DNA of 64,000 nucleotides from contig NC_059413.1 of the NCBI RefSeq assembly GCF_905220565.1, positions 12,501,501-12,565,500 on the forward strand. Reading direction: 5' to 3'. Both the position numbers and the translations under genes were made by a program. Positions 44,601 through 57,496 of the stretch are shown here, one piece after another (the first letter of the stretch is position 1; each line of letters starts with the position of its first letter). The notes under the pieces were generated by a model. That model had not been told where the DNA came from, made no database searches, and saw nothing but the letters and a program-made list of their open reading frames with translations. Source of the stretch: Melitaea cinxia (taxonomy: Eukaryota > Arthropoda > Insecta > Lepidoptera > Nymphalidae).

Positions 44601-45510
44601 TATTAAAAAGACATAATTGTACGTTTCATCTTATCTCACTTTATTACTTAGATAACTTTATGTAATTTATGAGATGCAGGTCAAAAGTAGTTGTTTATTT
44701 GAGATATTCGTAATAAATTAAAAAAATTGACAGTTAATGTTTATAATTCTTAATTGTCGTATTAAAATTTATCCCCAATAGGGAAAGGCAAAGGACTATA
44801 ATCTGTACAGCCAATTCTTAATTTCCTTCATTTATTCGATTATAATTGCGTTTTAATAGTGCTAAAATTGAAAAGATGATTTCGCGAATATCACATAATT
44901 ATAATGAAGAAGGTTGCAATTATTATGACAGATTCTGTTTAAAAAAAAATCAAAATTTATTTTGGATGGTTTGTTGATTTTAAATTAAATTAATAATTTT
45001 ATATTGTATGTATTGGTACTACAAGAAATATATAAAAATATATTTGTTTTGAAAATTTCGGCGATATTTTTTTTATATGACTATTATATATTAATCAAGA
45101 TTACAATTAATTATATTTAATTATTTATAATATTTTAAGAAAAAGGAAACATACATGTAGATAAATTCAATTATTTTTATATAGATTTTTCTATATCAAT
45201 GAAATTACTAATTTTAATTGATATCTCTTCTCATCTCATGAACACGTAATATATATGTACTTACATGTTTTAAGAAAATAAAAACATAGCGTGCTAGAAG
45301 TATGTTATAAAACGATCAATTATTACGTTTAAAACTGTGTAATTGTAATTGTTTAACGCTTTCTTGTATGAATTGGTATTTTTTTTCGTATAGGCTATTT
45401 ATCTATTTATCATTATAGATATAATTATAATATTTTCTAATTCTAAGTTAAAATATATTTTTCTTAAAATTAACGATCTTAACCTTACAAATAACTAATT
45501 TTATATTGAA

Positions 45511-45809
45511 CTAGCCGACCCGTACCCAGTTCGTTGGGCGTTAATTATTATTTTTGTGATGCAAATATATAGTAAAGTTCTCATCTTGCTCGCATTTCTC
45601 CGACTTGATTTATATATACTATTATTTTTCGCTGAATTTTTTTGTTCAATTACAATAAAATATAGCCTTTATCGCTCCTGAATAGTGTAGCTTTCTGTTA
45701 GTGTAAGAATTTTTATGATCGGATTGGTATTTGCGAAAATCACCCCGTACAAACAAACAAAGTTTTCTAACTTTACCTCTTATATATGATATTATAATAT
45801 CAGTATAGA
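45511..45809 (-). mobile_element. Complete Lep1-type Helitron (299 bp)
   Basis: On the minus strand the 5' end is TCTATACTGATATTATAATA and the 3' end is CTAG (45511-45514), preceded by a short hairpin (ccca...tggg). Inserted between A and T. It contains the 'aactttgtttgtttgtacgg' head segment. Confidence 0.75.
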
Positions 45810-45984
45810 TGAAGTACTAAGAAGACTATTGACGACTTGAACCAGCAGTAGTTTGTCATGATTAGCACACAACGGATGATCTCTATCATTTTATTTATAT
45901 AGTAATTGTAGCTTAAGTGAATAAAAAATATATCTTTTGCTACTCTTGCTCGAAGTAAGTCATATAATAATATTATTTGTGGTA

Positions 45985-46250
45985 TTAACCGACTTTAAAA
46001 AATTTAGTAGATTCCCAGTTCGACAATTTTATTTGTTAGTTTTTATATGTTACTTCATAAAGGTTTACTGGGCTTACCAATTTTAATGAATCTTTTTTTA
46101 ATCGAAGGCTGTCATGTCATGATCTGATAAATATACTTTGAGTTATCCATAAGAACGCGTATTTAATTGACTGTTATTGCGACTTTTTGCGTTGTATTAC
46201 TTGTCGATGTTAATTGATTTCGGTATTGTTTCGTCTTTAACACAATTATG
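45985..46250 (+). mobile_element. Family M MITE, shortened copy
   Basis: 'aaccgactttaaaaaattta', 'aggtttactgggcttaccaa', 'gatctgataaatatactttg' and 'acttgtcgatgttaattgat' in family order. The right end is degenerate. Confidence 0.5.
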
Positions 46251-46928
46251 TATTATCTATATACAAAAAGTTTTAATACCAATAACGTTAACACAGCGCA
46301 TAATGTTTTTAAGCCCAGATGTTCAAAAGCAGGGGCGTACTAACAATTATTAAAATTAACTGCATTTTATTAAACAAAGTTAAAAGTTAAATGCATAAAT
46401 ATATGAACTTGTGATGTATTATTTTATTGATATTAATAATGTTCTGTGTTATAGTTGTCTTTAGTTCTACATAGAACTAGGACCTCTACTTTATTTAATT
46501 TTTTCTAAATTAAAATGCTTTATTTTTTTCATATATTGTTTCATTTAACTCAAGTTAGCGCTTAAAATTTCATTTATTCAGTTTTCTATTTGAAGTAAAT
46601 AAATGTTAACCCTTAGTTCAGTACGGTTTCCCTGAGGGATGAAAGGATTGTGTAATAAAGTTGTGGATAAAAGTTGTCAGAATTATAATTAAAGTTTGAT
46701 AATGTAGCGGGTCAAATTATATTCTGAAAACGCTTTACAGTACAATCCGTCCCTGTGGTAAAGAAGCTAACTATTACGGCTATTAAAATCAATTAATGTA
46801 TCTGGCATTCGTTTCAATGGCTAATATTACTATTAAATTAGATAATTGTGAAATGTGTATTTTGATAGTTTGTATTAGTGAAGTAAATATACAACAATTA
46901 ACAAATAATAATGTACCAAACATAAGCT

Positions 46929-47262
46929 GTGTGGTTACGGCAGTAAAGAATATAGCCACCCCCTCTCTTCTAGTGGGTGTAGTAAGAGGTGACTAAAGGA
47001 TAACACAGTTCCACTACCACCTTGAAATTTAAAAGGCCTACTGATGGCGGGATAACCATCCAACTGCTGGCTTTGAAATACACAGATCGAAGACGGGCAG
47101 CAGCGTCTCCGGTGCGACAAAGCCAGCCCTGCGGTAACCAACCCGCCTGCCCAGCGTAGTGACTATGGGCAAAACACATGAGTTCACTCCATTTTTGGTG
47201 CGAACTTGTGGAGGCCTATATCTAGCAGTGGACTGTATTAGGCTGAAGTGATGAGTGATGAG
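46929..47262 (+). repeat. Family A repeat, full length reference copy
   Basis: Ordered blocks: 'gtgtggttacggcagtaaag', 'tatagccaccccctctcttc', 'ggataacacagttccactac', 'gatggcgggataaccatcca', 'ctttgaaatacacagatcga', 'ggtgcgacaaagccagccct', 'cgcctgcccagcgtagtgac', 'aacttgtggaggcctatatc' and the GATGAGTGATGAG tail. No coding function. Confidence 0.75.
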
Positions 47263-47539
47263 ACGTGATTGACGGGTAGAACCGCGTTTTACAACTAGTC
47301 TTATACACAGTACATACAGATCATATACCTAAATACATTACCGCATAACAATGCACAACAAAGTTTATTCGTAATTTAAATTTAAAATGATTTGATCCAT
47401 ATTTTCTTGTTATGTAAATATGACTGACGCACGTCGAGAATGTGTTTATATTGTTTTCCGCTCACGTGCATCGCGCTGTAGATCAATAAAGATTATCTCA
47501 CTCCAAGAATTACGCTGAAAGAATTAATAAATAAATAAA

Positions 47540-47735
47540 CGATTGATACTTGTGGGTCTCCTCGTCGTGTCTCGGAGAACACGTTAAGCTATCGGTCCCG
47601 GTTGTTATCATAGGCAATCGTTACTCATGGGAGGGGTGGATAGAAAGGTAAATACCTATTGGTAACGTGGAGGACTACGCTCCGACCCTTCTTATATATG
47701 GAGAAAGAGGTCTCTGCCAAGCAGTGGGATGATAG
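47540..47735 (+). mobile_element. SINE family S2, core with a different tail
   Basis: The core 47552-47611 matches the 34206 element ('gtgggtctcctcgtcgtgtc' to 'ggtcccggttgttatcat') but then diverges to a tail ending 'tgccaagcagtgggatgata', of the family A kind. The tRNA-like head is missing. Confidence 0.6.
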
Positions 47736-48609
47736 TGGCTGTTTTAATAATAAAAAAACATTAACTGACATTTATCACAGATTCAAAAGACAAACAATAA
47801 AGTTCATTGTCAACATTTCAACAGATAAGTATTTATTTTAATGGTAATTTATCGCTTGCGAACATTTGCAACGCACATGCCGTCTCGATCATCACAGATT
47901 AGTGCTGAGTTTTTTTTTTTGTATTTAAATTTATTTTCGTCGTCATTTTTGCGAATATACTGCTGCTTTTAACGGCTAACATAAGGATAAATCTATAGTA
48001 TTATTATAAAAACGAAAGATTCGAATTATTGTATTTTCGAATGGTTTTAATAGAAAGTTTGTAGAACGATTTAAAAAATGCTCCTAGATCGATTTTGAAA
48101 AGTCTTTTATTACTAGATTGCTACGTTATCATTACGTGACATAGCCTATATTTTAACGGGAATAAATGCAAAATTATTTAAATAGGCCAATCGCGTATAT
48201 TATTTTACAAATACATTAACCAAATAGGTACTTAATATCTTTCAGTGTTTTTATTTTTTAGTAATTTTAAAAAAATAACTTCAAACATTCTAATTCTTTG
48301 CACAAAGAAAACTGAATACTCCGTCCTCAAGCGTCATTAGCATATAATTATTAAAAATACAATGAGTGTCACCTGTCACGTCGGCATAGACAGACAGACG
48401 CCTAGGCGTGCAATTTCTAACCTCCATTGACCATACATAGATGGCTATTGTACAATGCATAGACCTGCCTAGGTTACGTAATAAGCATCTACTTAGTAAA
48501 GTAAGACTAATTATATATTTTACAACCTATAAATGTGTATTAAATTATAATAATAACTATAATAATGTAATAACAACGAACAAAAAAGTAACTGACATCT
48601 ATAATAAAT

Positions 48610-48670
48610 CCTGGGGGAATTAGGATAGGATAGGCAATGCGCTTGCGATGCTCCTTAGTGCGTGTTTATA
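48610..48670 (-). repeat. Family B remnant
   Basis: 'ggcaatgcgcttgcgatgct' with short flanks. Most of the element is lost. Confidence 0.4.
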
Positions 48671-48934
48671 AGATGTATAATTATAATTCTACATCAATAT
48701 TTAGTTGTCAAAACAATTATTTTTCCAGTTTATTTCTGGCTGTATGTTTTCACCGCATCAAACAGTCTACTACGCGTATTTAGATGTGATTTTCACAATT
48801 GTCATTTTGGAAGTGTAATTTAAAGTCTGGTCAAGGTTTTAGTTTAGATAGGTTTTGGCGAAGTGGAATTATTACTCTATAAATTATAATATATTCGTCA
48901 CTTCCCTTTGTAAGCTTACCGCTTTGATGCCGTG

Positions 48935-49090
48935 TCCTATATGCCCAAAGGTTGTCTGGAAGAGATCACTCGTCTAGCGATAAGATCGCCTTTGTACACT
49001 GTTCTTTATTCGTAATGTATTATTATTGTGATTGTAATGTTTTAATTTTTGTTGTGTACAAGAAAGAGTATAAATAAATAATTAATATCG
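48935..49090 (+). repeat. LINE 3' UTR fragment (family E)
   Basis: 'cctatatgcccaaaggttgt', 'cgataagatcgcctttgtac' and 'gttgtgtacaagaaagagta'. The tail is degenerate (ataaataaataatta). Confidence 0.6.
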
Positions 49091-50567
49091 TATTGAAATC
49101 ATAAGCAATGCAGACCAAGTCACAGGTTATCAGCTAATTAAAGTACTCTTTAAAATATCCATGCAAATTGGAAGCTGACGTTTTATTTATTTATTAATAA
49201 TGCGCCAACGAGATATACACTAACACATACACAATTATTAAGCACATTGCACAGCGTTATATCAAAATCGAATTTCTACGACATTGGCGAAATCGTCTGT
49301 GCTCATTTGCCACTATTGAAAGCCATTTTAACCTGAAGAAGAAGAAGAAAAATCGAATGTTACCTCAATAATAGTTACACATAGCTTACTTTAGTGGATT
49401 CAATAATATTTTAGTACAACTAATACAATGAGAAATAACATCAATACAATAAAATTAAAATTAATACTAGGAAATTACGACTAAGTAAAGAACCATTAAT
49501 ATTATGGCAGTAAGGTCAATGAACTTTCAATGCCCTTATTATATGTAGCAATTTCAAAATATATCATTGCCATTGTTATTATTCGCACTCAACAAAAATA
49601 AATGTATTGATTAGAATTGATTTTAATAATTGGATGATAAAATTATATGTTTTTAAATCATGTAAATCCTCTTAATAATTAAAAAATTTGATAATAAACA
49701 AGCTAATATTGTATTTTTTCCAATCATCAAAGGTGATATATTATATACTTTTTAACGTTTGCTGACATCTAAAAAGTTAAAATTTAATTAATTTAAAAAT
49801 TGATTTGCCGTATAATTACTTAAATTTATTAAGGGACTATATCATTAAGGAACATTTTAAAAATATAATCCCTTTGATAACATAACCTAATTAACTTTTT
49901 CGAAATGGCGCGTAAAATGCGTGCGGCCATTTTGTAAAATTCTCCTTTAGAGAGTGTCGATAATAAACTGCGGTTAACTGACTACCAATAAAACTGACCT
50001 GGATTTACCTTTGAATGATCTTTTTATAATACATTTTATAGATAGATGCAGCTTTTATAGCTACTATAGTCATTATGTAAATTTTACGGTTATCTGTGGC
50101 CATTCGTTCTATTTCTATTCCATTCTTAACTTACTCCTAAAACGGATCCATTTATTTTTATATAATTTTTAAATGGATGAAGATTTTAGCATAAAGCTAT
50201 ATGAAAGAAACGTTTTACAAAAATTATTACAGATAAAATTAAATATATTTTATTTTCTCCTTTTAGTTTATGGTTTTTAGCGGTGGGAAGAGAGAACAAA
50301 ATGGTTTCCCCAATGACATGAGAATTTCGAGAATTCCCGAAAGAGATGTATCCGTAAACTCAATCTAATCGAATTGAAATGTAATGATCATTTATGTTTT
50401 TAATTGTCTACTAAATGTTTCGTTTTTATGAATACGTAAAGTTTTATATCTAAAGAAAAAAAAAAAGTTTAGATTAATGCGGGATTAACATGTATCTAAT
50501 GATTTGGCTTCAAAAACGATAGACATACAATGTCAGATTAGAGCTAAAAATGGATCTCAAGTAGAGT

Positions 50568-50680
50568 TGTGTTCTTGTGGTGTGTAAGGTAACCAGAGCT
50601 CCTGGGGGGTGATTGGGGGTAGGGTCGCCAACGTTCTTGCGATGCTTCTGGTGTTGCAGGCGGGCCTAGTCGTATAAAAA
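50568..50680 (-). repeat. Family B repeat fragment
   Basis: 'tgttcttgtggtgtgtaagg', 'ccagagctcctggggggtga' and 'cttgcgatgcttctggtgtt'. Confidence 0.6.
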
Positions 50681-51000
50681 ATGTCGTTTAAATCGAAACA
50701 AAATAAATAACGGTAAAAATTTAAATTATTAAAATGAGCGGGAAAAAGTTATGATGTTCTCCACAATGTTACTAATTTGTAATGTGAACAGAAGCTCGTG
50801 TGATTATTGCAACAATGGCATCCGTATCCACAATCTTTCTCCGTTACGCAACTCACTTTTCATTTCATTGTTTTACGACCATGATTTAAAATGCTTGATT
50901 GTATTCTATTTATGGTCATTATTTTTTTCGTTAACCCTACCTAATCTACAGGTATTCATTTAAAAATCCTACCTTTACTAACAGAAATTAAATAATACAA

Positions 51001-51220
51001 GTACTAAGTTGCTTATCATAGGAACAGACGACACCGTGTGTATGTATATATATGTATAAAAGATATTTAAGATTTGACAATTAAAAGCTGGTGCTTGTTT
51101 AATTTTAATCAAGATCTGACGAGCAGGTACTTTTAGAGTTATCGCTAGTGTATTTAATTATTATTTTTTCTACTAAATAATATGTTGTATTACTTGTCGA
51201 AGCCAATGGAGTTAATAATA
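51001..51220 (+). mobile_element. SINE S1 tail followed by family M remnant
   Basis: 'gtactaagttgcttatcata' and 'aggaacagacgacaccgtgt' are the S1 3' end. From about 51085 'aaaagctggtgcttgtttaa', 'atcaagatctgacgagcagg' and 'attacttgtcgaagccaatg' follow family M order. Confidence 0.45.
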
Positions 51221-52041
51221 TATTAATTCATTCATTTCATTTGAATCAAGTGTAGTTGCGTCAAAATGGCACAGATTATTTCGCCCATGACACATATTTT
51301 TTTTTTTTTTTTAATTTAAAATTAACACCATCATCATTCGAACTACAAATCGACAGTCCTGTGACTGACTAGTAAAGCTAGGACGTGGTCTGACGCTGCG
51401 GTTTTTTTTTTCACATGGGATTGAGAATACTCGATTGGGAGATCGGTGCAGTAGAGATTATAACTCGTTAAATTTTTTATATACTCAAAATCTTAATTAT
51501 TCATTATATGCTGTTTACTATATACAAATTTAGTGTCAATTATATTTTCTATCAATTAATTAATTACTAGGATTTTTTTTGTATGGTCTAATATTGTTTT
51601 TATTTTTTATTTTTTGGTTTATAATTTAATATATTTGATGGCGTAAATGGCGTAAATAAGTATTAATTTTGTTTTGTTAATATAAAATAATATGAATATT
51701 ATTTTTGTAATTAATATATATTTTTTATTTTATTAATTTTTAATAATTTAAATGTTTACTTTCCATACGAAATAAATTATAATCTCGCATATATATCAAC
51801 ATTGTGTCAGGTTGAACTGGTACACCATAAAAGTCATCGCTTCCTTCCCATGAGTTATGATGATATAATGTTTTATAACTTTCCTCTATAAAAGATATAT
51901 TTGTGATATAATACTTTTTCAAACATAGAAACAGACAGCGATTTTAAATTATTATAGTCAAAAAAGGGATTTTTAGGGTGAAAATATTTTTTTTTTTTGG
52001 TATAAATATAGGTCCTGTTATAATGATTACAGGCTTAGTGG

Positions 52042-52770
52042 TTTTTTTTTTTAAGTAGTATTTGCAAATCAGTCTGTCCGAACTATAAGCAAATTGGTTG
52101 TGATATTCGTCTGTGGCTGAGTGTGTCTCCAATGAGACATCTACTCTCAGTTTTTCTCCAGTTCACTGTCTGTTTTGTAGTTCCAGTATGTTATGCCTTC
52201 TTAACCTTTTGATACAGTCGTCGATAGTTAATTGACGGGCTAGCTCATTCGGGTGGTTTAATAGCCTTTCTTTATATCTTGAGGTATTGGACCGGATCTC
52301 GTGCCTCACAGAATTCATCGATAGGTGTTGCATGATCTCATTGTCGGTGACGTACCAGGGTACATTGGCTATAGATCTAAGTATTTTGTTCTGTTGCCTC
52401 TGGACTACATTTACATTAGAGTCGCTTGCGCTTCCCCATAGCTGTATCCCGTACATCCATATTGGTTTAATTATCGCTTTGTAGAGCAAGAGCTTGTTAT
52501 CTAGCGATAGTTTTGCATTTCTACCTAGCATCCAGTACAGATTCCGGTGTTGTATGGATATTTCGTCTCTCTTGGCCTTAATGTGGTTTTTCCATGTTAG
52601 ACGGCGATCGAGGTGTAGACCCAAATATTTTACGCAATCGCTGGTGGGTAGTGTGTTGTCGCCAAGTTTTACCGGAGGGCAATTTCCTTGTCGGAGGGCA
52701 AAAGTTACCTGCACCGATTTAGTAGCGCTTGCTTTTATCCGCCACGTCTGCATCCATTTGTTCACTTTGT
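52042..52770 (-). mobile_element. 5'-truncated jockey-like LINE with poly(A) and target duplication
   Basis: On the minus strand the insert starts just before the reverse-transcriptase end, runs through a 3' UTR of about 120 bases and finishes in an A11 run (T run on the plus strand from 52042). The 8-mer cttagtgg occurs on both sides (52034-52041 and 52771-52778), consistent with a target duplication. Severe 5' truncation is usual for LINE copies. Confidence 0.75.
52163..52765 (-). pseudogene. C-terminal part of a jockey-clade LINE ORF2 (reverse transcriptase)
   Basis: 200 codons are open with no stop. The first codon is GTG inside the original frame (DKVNKWMQTWRIKA), not a true start. Recognisable blocks: VKYLGLHLDRRLTWKNHI, LLLYKAIIKPIWMYGIQLWG and VNVVQRQQNKILRSIANVPW, the thumb and C-terminal region after the catalytic YADD, which is absent because of 5' truncation. 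The intact frame suggests recent insertion. The encoded fragment cannot support retrotransposition. Confidence 0.85.
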
Positions 52771-52929
52771 CTTAGTGGATATTAGAAGTAAAAAAAAATA
52801 CGGGTTCTAAGTTACCCACAGCTGGGTTTCCAAATATATATTTCAGTGTTGAAATCACTATAAAATTTATATTTAGAGTCTAAATAAACTACAATATATA
52901 TATTTGCTCGCTTCAGTCTGTAATATCTC

Positions 52930-53110
52930 ACTGCTGAGACGGCTTATTGTGCTCTCCGCACGGTGTGGAGACCCACGAGGACTAACAACCAGACCGGAAA
53001 TAAATAGTTGTATAAAAACAAAAACCTACTCCGAGCGGGAATCGAACCCTCGACCGTCGGCGTTTTGATGCCGCCGACACGGCACACGCACCATTACACC
53101 ACAGCGGTCG
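52930..53110 (-). mobile_element. SINE family S2 with tRNA-like head and core
   Basis: On the minus strand: A box tggtgtaatgg, a strong stem around 'gccgtgtcggcggcatcaaa', a perfect B box ggttcgattcc, then the body and the core 'cgtgggtctccacaccgtgc' to 'ggagagcacaataagccg'. The tail is missing. Flanking DNA is AT-rich. Confidence 0.7.
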
Positions 53111-53224
53111 TTTTTAAAAACAAATTCGTTAAGTATGTATTTTCTTTAAGCAATTTTTATTTCTGTAGATTACATTTCAATTTAGACATTTTTTTTTTGT
53201 GGAGTATAGTTTAGAAAAGTGATT

Positions 53225-53405
53225 ACATAGACGCTTACAACACTAGAATGTCCAGTAGCTCTGGTCACCTTACTCACCAACGGAACAACACGGCTTAAAA
53301 GCAGTATTATTTAGCTGTGATCTTCTGTAAGGTGGACATACTGCCCCAGTCGGGTTGCTCTATATTTTGAGCAGGATATTTACTGCTGTGCCTTACCTCA
53401 GTTGT
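53225..53405 (+). repeat. Family B repeat, 3' half
   Basis: 'cagtagctctggtcacctta', 'agcagtattatttagctgtg' and 'tgccttacctcagttg'. Confidence 0.6.
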
Positions 53406-53704
53406 GTCAGTAGTACAAATATACGCTAGCATTATTATTAGTATTTTATTTTTTGTAAATAAAAGGAAGGAAAAATTAACATTAGTACTATTTTTTATCT
53501 GTTCCTATTTCCGCTAATTTCCTAACCACCATAAAAGAAATATAACCATACGGTGGATGTTTAATCTATGCACGTAAATATTATCTATGGCACGCGTCAT
53601 GTCTTTTAAAAATAGAACTTCCGGTAACCATAATTTAAGACTTACCATCTTTGTAGTTCATAGATATTTTATTATTTATTATATATTTCAATATTTCAAT
53701 TAAA

Positions 53705-53860
53705 TCTATTACAAATAAATGAGAGCCGATTTTTTTGTTCGGTTTTACTGCGAAAATGCTGAATCGATCGGAATAATACTTATACCATAAGATGCATCGT
53801 GTTTCGTAGAAGATTTTAGTATATAATATGTCGGTGATATACAGACAGAGGTCGGTACTA
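53705..53860 (+). mobile_element. Helitron-like fragment (same family as 24650)
   Basis: 'atgagagccgatttttttgt', 'accataagatgcatcgtgtt' and 'acagacagaggtcggtacta'. The CTAG end is mutated. Confidence 0.5.
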
Positions 53861-54071
53861 TTGTTATGTAATTCTGTCTCCGCCGGGTGTTTTGGAGATC
53901 ACTTTCTGTAAAAGAAATGCGTGTACTACTAACAGAATGCTGCGAGCGCTAAAGACCGAGGTGATAAAATAATAAGAAAATGTTGTTCTTGTTAAGGCTA
54001 TTATTGAACACTAAAAGAAAATTATTTATAAAGTGTTATGAAATATACGTATAAATATTCCTGCCCCGAAT

Positions 54072-54330
54072 ATGATACATATTTATACAGGTTTTGTATA
54101 TTTATGTCCAGTTATAAGAAAAAAGAGTCCTCGCCTTATTGCCTCTAATGACAAGAGCGCTGGTGCTTTTTTTGCCCAGAGAATCGGTATAGCGATTCAA
54201 CGGGAAAATGTTGCCAGCATTCTTGGCACCATTCCACGCGGACATGATTTATAACTTAACTATCTGTAAACATTTAGTTAAATTGTAAATATATGTAGTA
54301 AAGCTTTTAAGCTTTAATAAATAATATGCA
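54072..54330 (+). pseudogene. LINE 3' coding remnant and UTR
   Basis: The frame reads AGAFFAQRIGIAIQRENVASILGTIPRG up to a stop near 54254, a pattern I recall from the C-termini of lepidopteran non-LTR reverse transcriptases. It is followed by an A/T-rich UTR with an AATAAA-like signal near 54313. Clade not assigned. Confidence 0.4.
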
Positions 54331-54759
54331 TTATATTGCTTAACTTAGGAACAGTCTGTGTATACAGACGACAACGCATATTTATTTATTTAGTAATCAT
54401 ATATCTATTAATATGTATGTACTATGTAAGTATGTGTATCATGAGAAATACATACCATCGAATGCTTGTAATGTGAATCATATTAACTCGACTAATAACT
54501 GACAATCAATGATTCTTAACAAAAACCATTTCGTTTATGGAATATGATAAAATGAACACTTCCCTGAAATATATAAATTAATAGTTAAATTATTTTGAGA
54601 TTTCATTAAGCTTCATCAAAATAAAACTATTCAAATAGAAATATATATACAGTGGAACATTCAAATTCCTCCTTTTTGAAGTAACTTAAAGATAGAAGTC
54701 AGAAGTTTGCCGTTGTGTGCGCATCGTAAGAGTCACTGAATAATATTGACGAGCATATC

Positions 54760-54915
54760 CCTGACCCTCTCCTGGAGCTCTGACTATCACTCAACACAGG
54801 AACACAATACTGCTTTAGAGCATTATTTAGCTGTGATCTTCTGTAAGGTCGAGGTAATTCACCAGTTGCGCCAGATTTTAGAAAGATATTTAACGCCGTG
54901 GTCTACCTCGATAAC
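54760..54915 (+). repeat. Family B repeat, diverged 3' half
   Basis: 'ctctcctggagctctgacta', 'gagcattatttagctgtgat' and 'cttctgtaaggtcgaggtaa'. Confidence 0.55.
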
Positions 54916-55557
54916 ATACGTTGTAAATACAATAAGCAACGTAGACAAAGACGCGGGCATCAGCTAGTAAATCAAATAGTACAATTTGAAATATCAATTA
55001 ATGTTTTTAGATCGTAAGTGGGAACATAAATAGGGATGGATGAAAAGGAACTGTACAGAGCATCTGTACGGCGCTCGGTGACCTCAGCGGTGACATCATT
55101 TATAAATGCAAGATTAATAATTATTGCAAGCAATACAAATCCATGACTCATATATAAAAGTTGTCACTCGTCTTGTTCGTTTGTTCACTCACAAACAATG
55201 TATTAATGTATCTGTCAAACAGGATGCGTTATTAGCGTTTAGCGGGAACGTTAAAATATTTTTCGTTGCGTTTTATTTTAAACACAAAATAATTCAACAC
55301 GGCAAATACACTAAAATTTACAAGTAAATTTCAATAACATTATTGTTAAGGTGTAGCTTTCACCGGACCTTAGACTTTTAGAAGTAACAGCATCAAACTC
55401 AAGTGGTTAACTCAAAGGGCAGTTTAACTCATTATAAATAAGTTACATAATAATTCATCACTACTTTACCCATATAACTCCCTCGATACATTAAATTTAT
55501 CGAAATATTTTAAGTCACATAAAATACGGACTTCAAATAAATGAATTTACTTGCATT

Positions 55558-55660
55558 TTCATTTTGTATAAACGCGCTAATCTCAAGAACTATTGGTTTA
55601 AACTGAATTTTTTTTTTTGTGTTGACTACTCTATTTTCCGAAGAAAATTATAAGGTTATA
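55558..55660 (+). mobile_element. Lep1-like Helitron fragment
   Basis: 'aaacgcgctaatctcaagaa' and 'gtgttgactactctattttc' match the 2138 element interior. The ends are absent. Confidence 0.5.
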
Positions 55661-55983
55661 TAACAACTATAGTCATACCGCGGATCACAGTTAATAGTGT
55701 ATAACATTGAAAAAGTCGAATTTCTTTTTTTAATTTTTATGACTCTATCCATAGTGGTAAAGGTCGTAAAAATGTAAGTGTTTTATATAATTCAGTATGA
55801 TTTTAATGGTCCAACTGTAAGGATTATGGGTTGTTACCGACAACATTTAGGTAAGTCAGAAATAGATTTTGTTTTATTTCATATACTTTTATATTTATAA
55901 CGTCTTTTTGTTAATTATATATTTGTAATCCACACCCTCGGTATTTAATAGGATATATTATATGTGTATTATATGTATATATG

Positions 55984-56240
55984 TTGACTAGCCCGTTGGC
56001 GCAGTTTGTAGTGACCCTGCTTCTGCTCCGGCGGTTGTGGGTTCGATTCCCACCCCGATTCTGGGTGTAATATATATATATTTATTTATATATCTATACA
56101 TGTATTATTTATAAGTATGTTTATCGAAAAAAAATATGTAGCTATACCAGTCTGTTATTACCTATAACACAAGCATTAAGTTGCTTTCTTTAGGAACAGA
56201 CGACCGTATGTGTATTGTGTAGATATTTATTTATTTATTA
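55984..56240 (+). mobile_element. tRNA-headed SINE, family S1, best plus-strand copy
   Basis: A box tggcgcagtttg (55997-56008) and B box ggttcgattcc (56040-56050) are about 30 bases apart, as in polymerase III promoters. The body ends 'ttgctttctttaggaacaga' and 'cgaccgtatgtgtattgtg'. Together with 28155-28400 (-) it defines the family. Confidence 0.8.
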
Positions 56241-56734
56241 TATGTAACTGAGATCTCAAAATCTGGATCAGACCGATCGTTTTTTTTTTTTTTTTTGTGT
56301 ATTAATATTTTAGTCATCGAATATGCAATGTTTGTGATGTCCTAAATAAATATAATTTTCTCTCTTTCGTTTCTTCCCTTCGATTTTTATCTATCCCTTA
56401 CATTGTTATCTATTAAATTTAAATATCACGTAAACAAATTTTATAAAGAATCTTTAGACAAACAAACTTTCAAACGAAATCTCTTCAAAGCGTGTTTCTA
56501 ATTGTTTTGACGTTCTATTTGTTTGTTTAACATCCGAGTATGGACGGTTTTCATATCTAAGGAACATCTATGTAAAACGATTTTTAATCTTACGTAATTA
56601 AAATAAGGTATAAATTTAATTGAATATATTTTAATGGAGTTTCAAGATGTAGTAATCTGTAGTACGTGTTGTTTATTGTTTTTATATTAAAGGATTCGAT
56701 ACTATTAAAATAATATTTATATTGAATAAATTGG

Positions 56735-56885
56735 GGGGTCCTTGGTTCCTGGGGGGGATTGGGGATTGGGTCGGCAACGCGCTTGCGATGCTTCTGGTGT
56801 TGCAGGTGTCTATAAACTACGGTAATCGTTTACCATCAGGTGAGCCGTACGCTTGTTTGCCGAACTAGTGATATAAAAAAAAAAT
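56735..56885 (-). repeat. Family B repeat, 5' half
   Basis: 'ggattggggattgggtcggc', 'ttgcgatgcttctggtgttg', 'ccatcaggtgagccgtacgc' and 'ctagtgatataaaaa'. Confidence 0.65.
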
Positions 56886-57165
56886 TGATTGATGGTCTTT
56901 AAAAGAATAAATGTACCTAAGTTTCTTTACGATTCCTCTCAGCAGAATCTATATACCGAATCGGTTGTATGTATATACAACTTTTCTTCAGATTTTGTCG
57001 CGGTGTTTATGTTTTTTTCATGTCCGACATTTCGGATACTTTACAGTAACCATGGTCATGAGAGGACTGATGTGTCAGACGTCCTAACGATAAAATCCGA
57101 AAAAGTTGTATCATTATAATGAAAGAAATTCACGTAAACGCTAGAAAACAATATATACTATTTAA

Positions 57166-57455
57166 TTGATAAAAAAATTTAGTTTTGAGTGTTGCTTTGA
57201 GTTTCTTTGCGACACCCATGATCTTTCCCTTCGATCTGACACCAATTTAATCCTTAAAATTCCGTCTCATACCACTTCTTATTACTCTAACTCCTTCTCC
57301 GTTAAAGCTGTCCAACTTTGGAACTCTCTTCCTCTTCCTATTAGACAAGCTCAATCTCTCTTCTCCTTCAAAAAATACCTTAAACTACATTATTTGTCAC
57401 TAAGCACGTCATGATCGCCTATATCGTCTTTGTATGATATAATATATATTTACTA

Positions 57456-57496
<41 letters not shown>

